DNA from: Ornithodoros turicata | Taxonomy: Eukaryota; Arthropoda; Arachnida; Ixodida; Argasidae | Direction of reading: 5' to 3' | Assembly: GCF_037126465.1 (NCBI RefSeq) | Contig: NC_088204.1 | Span: forward strand, 65,037,807 to 65,101,806 | DNA: 64,000 nucleotides | Shown: positions 55,893-64,000 of the stretch, one piece after another | Layout: the number at the start of each line of letters is the position of its first letter | Numbering within the stretch: the stretch's first letter is position 1 | Program-made: the position numbers and the translations under genes | The notes under the pieces: generated by a model | What the model was told of the DNA's origin: nothing | What the model saw: only the letters and a program-made list of their open reading frames with translations | Database searches by the model: none

Positions 55893-56234
55893 AAGAGTCC
55901 GCGCAATGTGGCCTGTAAGGTTTGGACCATTCGTCCTGCTGCTCCTCTGGATTGCTAGTGGTACGGTTTGCTGCAAATATGTCGGACACTGTTTTCTCGT
56001 CTTCTCATTCCTTAGAACGAAATGGTGAGCCATTGTCAGTGACCACTTCTACTAGCAGCCCACAGAGCGCGAACAACAACAAATAAGTATTAAGTAATGA
56101 TGATGTATAGTGCGATGTTTCGCCGCTAAGGCGGCACCCTATCATATTGCTTGAGGGGGAGAAGATGGTGAATGATGACGAACGCGACAGCGAACTGACC
56201 GCGAGCGAACACTGAACGTACCGTCTTGAGCGCT

Positions 56235-56269
<35 letters not shown>

Positions 56270-56735
56270 GAGTCCATCAGTCCATATCACTTCAATTTCT
56301 ACCCATTTCGACTATGCGTCGACCATGATGAGCATGTGCTCTCCTTCGGTTTCTGCGAAATACGTGTGGACGCTATCCCAGCGGTGAATCACCCCATGTC
56401 GTATAGTCACGATCTTGTGTGTTGTTTTTGTTGATGATCCCAGCTATTTGCGGGATAAATCCACGGCTGTGAAGGTACTGTTGCATAAAGCACTTTCTTT
56501 TGTTACTGTTGTTAGTCCTTCTAGAAGGGGAGGGGGGGGGGGTTGTTACGTGAACGAGACACGAAATGCGTTTTCCTTTTTTGTCATCTTCTGATCCCTG
56601 TCTTGGCCACCATACCCACACATTCGAGCCAGCATTTTCATCCTGCTTTACGCCAATGTGTTCTTCGTGCAACAACACTTTTACGTCTTCCGGTACCGTT
56701 AACACCACGACACGGCCGTTCCAGAGCAAGCATTC
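55870..56735 (-). pseudogene. Ty3/gypsy integrase region, broken
   Basis: From 56735 downwards: LWNGRVVV and LLHEEHIGV with WWPRQ, the integrase zinc-binding region; then HMLIMVDA and SKWVEIE (about 56320), the start of the catalytic core; then EVVTDNGSPFRSKE (about 56030), with the second acidic residue; then a degenerate GAAGRMVQTLQATLRG (about 55920), where a G stands at the expected catalytic E. Stops, frame changes, a (GT)n expansion (56239-56268) and inserted repeats interrupt it. It is clearly inactive. Confidence 0.8.
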
Positions 56736-57900
56736 GCAGTCTGCCGTTGTCTTTTCCGTTGGTTTCTTCGGCCAGCGCAGAAATCTACTTCTGAGTAGAT
56801 CCCAAATGCAGTCGTTGTAACTTATAAACGTAACCTCTATAGGGACGTTGTAACTACTAAACGAGATCCGCGTCTGCTTCTGCGTTCGGTTTTCTTCTTT
56901 ATTTGCAAAGTACCCTTAAAGGTACTGCTCAAAAAGGTTACGATGTTCTCGTTCTAGCCGAACACGGGAGTTTCAGATCAGTGTGCGTTCCGTCATTTTG
57001 TCTCTGCTTCTGTATAAATTGCAGATCGTGTTAAGAATTGTGAAGTATATAAGCAAAATATTGAAGTAATTGCGAGGTTATTGCGCGCCACTTTTTCTGG
57101 ACCGCACTGATCGCTGGGTCTCTTCAACGCGGTTCAACGGGCTCCAAGGCAGTTCGACGTCATTCTGTTATTACGTCCGTTCTTTACTTAATCAATTGTC
57201 ATCTTTGTGTTTTACTTCTTCATGTGCCTCTGGTTTACCATAGTCTAATCGTCGGATGTCGCAAAGGAATAGGGACGTTTTTTCGACGTACTGGGAGGGA
57301 GGTGCAACGTGAGGACTGTAAAGAGTCCCTCTTTGAAACTAAATGTCGTTCACACAGCACAGGTGTTTGTATTGTGACGTCCTCATGCGTATCCTCATTT
57401 GAAGAGTGTGTCTCGTGAAAGAAGGCATGAAGCAGGTTGATTCATTCATTGACAATCATTCTTTTCTCCGCCATCTTCAAGAGTACGCGATCGCCTCTGC
57501 AAGGCGATATTCCCCTCCGCACCCGTGATATTCGTATCCGTGAGGAGGTAGGCGTCTATTATGTAGAAGCAACCGTGCCTGGCCAAATTGTAACCTTTAC
57601 GTCTGTATGGCGGGTAGGAGACAGTGACCTCTATTATAGGCGTCCTGGTTAGCATTTATAAAAGGTACTGCTCAAAAGTTAATTTGTAATGAAAGAACTG
57701 ATGTTCTGAGGCTGGAACAACATAGAAAGGACAAATACATACAAAGCCTCAATTTTCCTAAGAAATTACACAAATTACTTGCATCGTTAATTTGTAACTT
57801 CTGAAATAGAAGGTTATATAGATAGCGCTTAGCGAAGATAGCGCTAAGAACAGACGACCACAGAGTAGATGTTGGTGGGACGCGATTTTTTACCCTTTAC
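56736..57900. other. Unassigned interior of the gypsy element
   Basis: No RNase H or thumb region was recognised where pol should continue. aaaggtactgctcaaaa occurs at 56926 and 57660, possibly bounding an insertion of about 730 bp. A plus-strand frame (57437-57652) is unrecognised. Confidence 0.4.
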
Positions 57901-58690
57901 TAAAGGTAACCACATTAAGAGTGTACAGCTTCCACGTGCTCCTTCGTGGGTCGCATACGTTCAACGTCGGTGTTTAAGTAGTATTTTACTTGCGCTTGAA
58001 AACATTGGCATTTTGACTTGTTGAGACGAATGTCATGTGCCCGCAGTCGTTTACGGATGGCGCTGACACGTTCCGAACACTCGTAACTGCTCCTTCCACA
58101 GATTAACACATCGTGTAACTAACAGACAGTTCCTGGTACCCCACGCACAGATCCATCTTCATTCACAATTCCGAGGGCAAACGCGCGAAGCGAAACAATC
58201 CCAGGTGGGTGTTTACATAGTTATTCGTTCTCGCGAGTAGCTCTGGCTGTAGACAGGCCTTTCGGATATATAAAACACTGTGAAATATTTTCGCCCAGAT
58301 ATACTTGCGCCCACATCTTCAGGAAGGGGTAGGGATTGATTATTCAATTTCAAATGCGGTTTCACTGTGTCTCGATAATCGTCACGCAATCTAATCTTGT
58401 TAGTTTCTTTTTCGGGACGATGACTCGTGGCGTGGCTCATTCATTTTGTTGCACATGATACAGAATACCATCGTTTTGTATTACGCGCAGTTCTTCCTCA
58501 TCATTTTCGCGGAAGGCAAACGGGACGATTCTGGCTATGCAAAGTAGCGGCCTTGCTTTTTCTTTTAGTACGCGAAGGCTCCAGTCAAGCGTTGCCTTCA
58601 ACGTCACCGAGCCCGGGTTCAGATGCCCGTTTTTGCGTCTGGAACATGGTTTCTTATGTTATGCCAATCGAGGTTAACTGCGGGTAACCA
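57900..58690 (-). pseudogene. Ty3/gypsy reverse transcriptase region, broken
   Basis: From high to low coordinates: DGILYHVQQNE (about 58450), KKTNKIRLRDDYRDTVKPHL and LPLPEDV (about 58330), then, after a gap of missing palm sequence, ILICGRSSYECSERV (58105) and RLNKSKCQCFQAQVKYYL. The catalytic motif between them is only partly present and out of frame. A stop follows the EHVEAVHS segment (57915). Confidence 0.82.
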
Positions 58691-58774
58691 GTCTCTACCC
58701 AGCAAAGTAGGCATATGGTACATCCTCTTTGCTGCCGTGGGACAACCGGACGAAGTGTAAACCCCTTGGTTTTC

Positions 58775-59485
58775 AATGGGTGCGCTAAGTAGGCGCCTCG
58801 GGGCGCGTGTGTTTTAGACTACACTCACTTAACGCGACACAAGCGCCACTCGCGCACCCGGGAGTGTGAGAGATGCTTTTCGCGCTCCCGTTTCATTCTG
58901 GTGCCTGGAAGCCTTGCTGGAAGCAGACGACAAGCGCCCGGGTGCTTGAGATTTTTCGTGACGTAACTTCCTGTTGAGCGGTGGCAGTACGACCTTCGAA
59001 GTGCATGTGGGTGGCAGGATATACGGACTTTCGTGTTACCCAGTGCCCCGATTTCAGAAAACTGTAATATTTTGTAACTATTATCATGGTGTTCTATGAG
59101 TGGGAAACCTCCACATGGATATCGGCGGTTATTCGCGGAAAATGCAGAGCTTTAATGCAGACATATTCACGCCATGCAGCCATCTTCACAGTAAACAGCT
59201 CCTATGACGTATGTTACAAATTCCCATCTTTTCCATTTCATTCACTGTTACTAGGAGAAGTCTTCACAACCGCAACCGTCTTTTCCAACGTTACTATACA
59301 GATTCAAACAAAGCCAACGTGTTCTCCGTCTGTGCACTGCATGAGCAGACAACCGAAAGTGGGTATCAGCTAGCGAGCAGTGTAGCGCTCCAAAGGTGAT
59401 TTTCGCTGTTTAGTGGCCGCTCCCTGTGTGTCATGCCCCCGATTTGAGTGCGCCAAAAGAGGGGCGCTTACTTAACGCGCCCATT
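58775..59485. mobile_element. Candidate insertion with 25-bp inverted ends, inside the gypsy element
   Basis: AATGGGTGCGCTAAGTAGGC (58775-58794) faces GCTTACTTAACGCGCCCATT (59466-59485) in inverted sense. No gypsy coding is recognised between them, while gag lies on one side and RT on the other. It could be a DNA element inserted between gag and pol. No target duplication was identified. Confidence 0.4.
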
Positions 59486-60083
59486 TACAGCGTCGACGTC
59501 AATCGTGCCCTTAACCTTTACCGGAGTACGGTTATGGGTCTTCAACCTCGAGCCAGATGCTTTACACGGAACATCGCCAAATACACGTTCCAACTCTCAC
59601 TCAGACATAATAGGCCTCTCCCTGCTTATAAACAAATGACGTCATAGTGTTCAACAGCGCCACCAATTCGGTAGAGGTGAACTACGCTACGCTCGAAGCT
59701 GGGGGGGGGGGGGAACAGGGTCGCACCCGGAAGCCACCGTCTTGAGGGGGTTCCGATGGACCCTGAAAGGGACGCGACCTTCGGTGCCACTTTTCTTTCA
59801 ATAGGAGGCAGAGTACAAGTGCCCATTCGTGGAACCCAGCCCCCCCCCCCCCCCCCCTCTGATTTGTTTCGGTTTCAGTCTGTCTACCAACGTCATGATG
59901 ACGTTTCTCGGGTAGAGGACTATTGAAACAACAGAACATGCATCAGTTTCCGAATTTCTGCAGGCCGATCATTGCCATTGCCGTTCATGTGAGCCACGTA
60001 AGGCTTATTCATCCTGATGCCCTGCACATTCAGCGGATTTTCGGGTCGATATGTAGCTTTGCAGTGGCTTTTTCTTTGCACAT

Positions 60084-60195
60084 GTTTGCGAAGTGTCCAA
60101 GCTTAAGCTTAAGCCCAAGCGAAGTGTCGAAGCTTAAGCATAAGCTCCAGAAGTGGCCAAGCTTAAGCTAGCTTAAGTTTCGACACTTCACAAAC
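60084..60195. repeat. AAGCTTAAGC-rich palindrome
   Basis: GTTTGCGAAGTGTCCAAGC faces the inverse of GTTTGTGAAGTGTCGAAAC, with five or more aagcttaag units between. A long cruciform-capable structure just after gag. Confidence 0.7.
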
Positions 60196-60770
60196 ACAGA
60201 AGAAAATACTTCGTTTGTGTGTGGCGAATGCCCTTTACCACACCGGTAACACTGTTTACTTTTTCTTTTCTCGGTAGTCTTCTCGGTGTTAGGCTTCCTG
60301 TATGGTGCTCTTGCCCTGCCAGTTGATTAACGCATCTGTATCGCTCGACCCCGCGGTTTCCCGTCTGCAAACCTCTTGATTGCTTCTCTGCAGCCTCCAT
60401 CGCTGTTGCCGGTGGTACAGCTCTGTCAAAGGGATACTCCTTGCCGTTGTCAATGGCGAGTGACACCACAGATGAACATATCTGGAAGGGTTCTGCCCAG
60501 TATGACCGATACTGTCTCGTCTTCTGCTTGCATGCGGCGCTGAAACTCGTAGCTCTCGATAACCACGGAACGTTTTGATTTGTAGTGCTTCTTCAACGTT
60601 CCAATGATGCCGCTGAGTTGTGGTTCTGAAGCGGTTTTCGGATAAACCAAGTTTCGGTGCCCGACATATGCCGTCCCTTCCAAAAATGTTATGACTACTC
60701 GCTTTTTCATGTCGTCGACGAACCCATTGACGGCATAGAAACGTCATCGATAAACTTAGACATTTCCGGG
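60190..60770 (-). pseudogene. Ty3/gypsy gag region, broken
   Basis: From high to low coordinates: KKRVVITFLEGTAYVGHRNL, TLKKHYKSKRSVVIESYEFQ, RMQAEDETVS (60700-60500), then ATAMEAAEKQSRG and a C-terminal part with a decayed zinc-knuckle region (to 60190). The content matches capsid-type gag of arthropod gypsy elements. Two frame changes (near 60500 and 60400) break it. It lies just inside the 5' LTR-like end, as expected. Confidence 0.75.
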
Positions 60771-60954
60771 AGATGAAAAAGAAGAAGAAGAAAAAAAAAA
60801 GAACCTCTGGCAGTTTCTACGAGGGCTGTGGTCCTGCTGTCCTGTCTGTCCTGCTGAGCTTTTCGCCACCGTAGGTATTCCACTGTGGTAAGAGGCAATA
60901 TTTACGCGTTCACTTTACGTTACCCCATCGTCTGTCGCCAGTGCAACAACGCGA

Positions 60955-61115
60955 AACCGAACTCGCGAACAGCCTGTTTATTCAGGACGAGACATAGCAG
61001 TCATAAGACACTATGGGTAAAAGGTGCTTCCTTACCACCTCGGTGGATTTGTACGGACACCCGCCTTATCAGTTAACCTGTCTACCACATACGCGATTTA
61101 TAAATGAATCGCCCG
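60955..61115 (-). repeat. LTR-like end of the Ty3/gypsy element (5' side)
   Basis: On the minus strand: ggtagacaggttaactg, ccaccgaggtggtaagg, tagtgtcttatgactg, gtctcgtcctgaataaac. It matches 55575-55745 with many substitutions. A tggcgacag segment follows (about 60940), where a primer-binding site would lie. The divergence suggests an old insertion. Confidence 0.7.
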
Positions 61116-62230
61116 CTCACGACAAATAAAAACGCAATGAAGGATAATTCTAATCTCATTAAGAAGCTTAAAAAATATATCTAAAATCTATATATATGTG
61201 ACAACATTTCGTCTCCGTTGAGCCATCTGCATACAAGACTTTTAATAAGACGTGGTTTGCCTGAAGACACGCTAATCCGTGTCTCACTCGAGCGACATTC
61301 CCTGGAATACTCCAGTGGAAGATGCCGAAACGTCAGAGCTTTCTGCTGCCATGTAAGCGCTCAACGTCATGATTTTTTGTGTATACTGCTAAGCGTGGTA
61401 TCCAGCGGCACGGCCGCAAAATATTTCGTAGCAGACGACAGGAAACACCACAGGCGCTGTCGTCTGCTCAGTACGCAGTGCGCCACTTCCGATATTCAGT
61501 GACATCACGCGAATGCTCGCCACCAGCATGTGTCGGAACGATGTAGAACGTCTGCCCGAGCAGTTCTTTTGCGTTTTCTTCCACGGGAATATTTCCTGGG
61601 GATGCAGTTGCTGGTTTGAATACGAGAAATATTTCACGTTCAAGCTTAAAATGTTGTCAAACGTACGGCGTTGTTGATGCTGCTGTTCAGCGCCAGATAA
61701 AACGTAGAACCGAAGATAGAAATTCACGGGGCGGGTGCAGCCAGCGACAGTTCGTGCCGTTTGAACAATCATACGAATACTGCCCTTTGTCGGCAGCCAT
61801 GAAAATTGAGTTGCTGTATGCAGCAGCTAAAAAGTCGTTTTTGCGGTCACCTGTTTGTCCTTCTCGAACGGCGTATACACATAAAGCAAACGCAACGAAT
61901 TCGATAGCCGAAAACAGCTGTATTACGCAACAATGTTTTCCGGCACCCAAGGCTATATTAGGAAGACGTTACGGCCACTACCTGTGCGCGTGGCTTCGAA
62001 TCGTGAAATCGCATTCCGCGACAGCCTGCTGCTTGCGTGTTCATTAGCAAAGTTTCCATCGCTGACACGTTCAATTAAGCACCGTCGTGGCAGCCTTCAA
62101 TCGTTCGCGCCTTGCTTGTGAACCACTCCTGCTTTCTTGATTTCATGGAAATTGCTGACTTTTAAGACATGCTTCACTAACGACATATCGTGGGTCAGCA
62201 TAAGTTTTATGCCGCTCTCGTTTTTCTTTC
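61116..62230 (-). other. Unrecognised; coding-like segment at 61473-61680
   Basis: On the minus strand a frame ending at a TGA (61473) contains ASPGNIPVEENAKELLGQTF and GGEHSRDVTEYRKWRTAY, with upstream LEREIFLVFKPA after a stop near 61656. The composition is protein-like and may be an exon or a decayed transposon ORF. Another minus-strand frame begins at an ATG near 61800 (MAADKGQYSYDCSNGTNCRW). No family was recognised. Confidence 0.3.
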
Positions 62231-62235
62231 GTTAC

Positions 62236-62446
62236 CTTTTGTCACCTTGTTTCGTCTTTCTGTTTCATCTGCATTAAAGCCAATTATTGCACTTTTGAGA
62301 GACAAACCTAAGGTTTGTCTCTCAAATTGAACATATCAGCCAAAAAATGTCATATGGAATTAGTGCTCTGACAAGAAGTCGACACTTTTTGTCACCTTGT
62401 TTCGTTTTTCTGTTTCATCTGCATTAAAGCAAATTATTGCACTTTT
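62236..62446 (+). repeat. 61-bp duplication, 150-bp step, with a perfect palindrome
   Basis: Two 61-bp copies (62236-62296 and 62386-62446; ccttgtttcgt, tttctgtttcatctgcatt) differ at about three bases. At the 3' end of the first copy sits TTGAGAGACAAACC-taa-GGTTTGTCTCTCAA (62295-62325), a perfect 14-bp inverted repeat that is absent from the second. Confidence 0.9.
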
Positions 62447-62449
62447 CGC

Positions 62450-62735
62450 TTTTTTGCTTGCAGCACCGTGTGTATGAAATTTCTGGCACACGACAGAAGA
62501 ACACGGACATACATCGACAGGTAGTCGAAATTTTCCGCACTCAGCAGCACGTGCAGCGTGTCGCTACACACACATATGAGCTGCCTCACCTTACCTAGTG
62601 TACTGCAAATTATAATTCAGCTCAATGAAAAATTATCGTGGTTAGAGTTGCCACGCTTTTACCCAAAACTTCAAAAATATGAGCGGTATTTTTAACGGAA
62701 CAAACGGAAGCGCAAAAGTAATTTCGTCTCACTTA
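62450..62735. other. No gene seen
   Basis: Nothing was recognised beyond its position 3' (on the minus strand) of the candidate exon that follows. Confidence 0.35.
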
Positions 62736-62736
62736 C

Positions 62737-63046
62737 TGGTTGTTGGGGACGCAGGTCGCTGCTCGAACCCTAGTCGCGTGGATAAAATGACGTCGACGAC
62801 GTCACTACACAGTGTGCCGGCGATACATGATGATAGTTGGTGCACATTGGGCGAGAGACGGCGATGTCGACGCCGACGATCACCGGGCGACAGAATGAAA
62901 GCAGACGACGTTGCGCGCGGATTCGCTGGTGCTGCCCTCTCGCGTTGCTGTCTGCTTTCGTTGGAGGCGGAGGAGTCGCTCTCTTGTGCGGGGTGGAGTG
63001 GGGGGATCGTAATCTTTCCTTTAGAAAGAACGAGCATTTTCGACAT
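62737..63046 (-). CDS. Candidate first exon, CpG-rich, function unknown
   Basis: From an ATG at 63046 a minus-strand frame runs 103 codons (MSKMLVLSKGKITIPPLHPA, then a Ser/Arg-rich part) to a strong splice donor CCA|GTAAGTGAG at 62736. The region is CpG-rich and contains tgacgtcgacgacgtca, paired CRE-like half sites. A plus-strand frame is open over the same bases, as CpG-rich DNA often allows, so coding is uncertain. It lies upstream of noggin on the same strand and could be a 5' exon of noggin or of another gene. Confidence 0.25.
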
Positions 63047-63059
63047 TGCCAGTTAAATC

Positions 63060-64000
63060 GCATTTGCGCGGCAGATTGAGGGCTATTCAGGTTGTAGCGC
63101 TCGTTGATCGCACGTATGAGCAACTCACAGATTCGACAAAGCCATGTAATTTGTGTCTCGAGTTACGGTTGATGATCATGCTGTCTGTCACCACATTTTT
63201 CTGCGTTTATTACATTACAGGAATTATGTCGTAATCATGGTATTACTACATAACATGTAATCCTTGGGAGCAGATTTACGCGTAGGGTGAGGAGGCCTAT
63301 TTTGTGAGGGGCGACATGCTGCACGTTACGCAGGGTAGGACCGAGGATATAATTTCGACCACCTGGAGTTCTTTTGACGTGCGCCGAAACTCTCCGACAC
63401 ACGGTGCTGGAAAGGCATTAATAAGGTTATATTTAACTACGTTATAATGATTGTGGTGTTCTGTTCGAATGCCATATACTGGAGCGCATGGTGAGTGTTT
63501 GAACACGAGAAAAGTAGATATAGGTACACGTTGTACACGCAATGCAAAACTATACCTGTGGCAATGCAAAAATGCCCTCAGAGAGTAAAACTCCACGGCG
63601 TGATTCCGAATCGCATATTTCTCTCTGCTGACTTTTCCTCTTCTTCTTCTTTTTATTATTTATATACATGACACAAAGAGTACAGGTCCGGTCTCTCCTC
63701 AAATCCGGAGTGACAAGGGTGGTAGCGGCATCCTTCTGTGCGGTATGGTTTGCCTTGAGTTTGCAATTTGCTCTTTGTTATTTGATGACCTTACGTTTTC
63801 AGAGTGTGGCACCTCATGTGGCGAATTCCCCCATTCGTCATCATTAAGTTATCTGTTGCTGTTTCAGGGGGTGAATGAGCACAACAACAGCGTCAGACAC
63901 TGCAGTATTTCGAACACTCTTCAAGTCACCCGTCAAGCTTTACGTTGTGGCTGCACCGCGTAGCAGCTAATGCAAGGAGCAACATTATGTTAATGATGAT
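63060..64000. other. No gene seen
   Basis: Nothing was recognised. ttattatttatatacatgacacaaag (63654-63679) looks like the tail of a non-LTR element. Short frames on both strands have no domains. Confidence 0.4.

Noticed and set aside
62679..63056. 125-codon plus-strand frame
   Set aside because: Both strands are open in this CpG-rich stretch. Only the minus strand has a good splice donor, and even that is weakly held.

Overview
This window is animal nuclear DNA made mostly of decayed transposable elements, with one host gene I can identify with confidence. The signs are long introns and intergenic DNA, many LINE, SINE, LTR and DNA-transposon remnants, abundant microsatellites, unusually many 12-18 nt G or C homopolymers, and no operon-like packing. 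The repeat style (tRNA-headed SINEs ending in short A/T-rich tails, I-like LINEs with RNase H, TA-flanked CAGGGTGT foldback elements, CCTAA motifs) suggests an arthropod, plausibly a chelicerate such as a tick. That placement is inference.

The identifiable host gene is noggin, a secreted BMP antagonist, on the minus strand. Coding exon 1 (53664-53385) holds the signal peptide and the BMP-binding N-terminal segment. Coding exon 2 (51173-50752) holds the basic segment and the nine-cysteine C-terminal domain. The exons join in phase 1 across a 2.2 kb intron into 234 codons including the stop, i.e. 233 aa, against 232 in human noggin. A splice acceptor abuts the ATG, so an upstream non-coding exon is likely. 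Convergent to noggin's 3' end is a possible small secreted-protein ORF (49614-49826). Weaker host candidates are a terminal exon with a poly(A) signal (23226-23015, minus), a CpG-rich open segment with a good splice donor (63046-62737, minus), and unrecognised coding-like stretches at 29899-30251 and 61473-61680.

Layout: 1-3360, two minus-strand LINEs with RT and C-terminal zinc-binding regions (L1/Tx1-like). 3.9-6.7 kb, fragments of RNase H-bearing LINEs on both strands. 7.8-9.0 kb, foldback structures and a SINE tail. 10.4-11.6 kb and 15.1-15.6 kb, non-autonomous hAT elements with 8-bp target duplications. 17.6-20.0 kb, a long minus-strand I-like LINE interrupted in its RNase H domain. 23.0-24.5 kb, possible exon, mariner fragment and a foldback element. 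24.5-26.5 kb, a plus-strand LINE whose 3' tail recurs three more times. 26.7-27.5 kb, a large foldback element. 29.4 kb, a perfect hAT MITE. 33.4-33.9 kb, a LINE fragment. 35.8-36.2 kb, SINEs. 39.1-40.8 kb, a decayed hAT-like transposase with a BED-type start. 44.5-46.6 kb, two foldback elements and a 49-bp minisatellite. 49.6-53.7 kb, the small ORF and noggin. 53.8-54.4 kb, a palindromic element split by a LINE tail. 55.5-61.1 kb, a broken Ty3/gypsy element bounded by related LTR-like ends. 62.2-63.1 kb, a 150-bp-spaced duplication with a perfect palindrome, then a CpG-rich segment.
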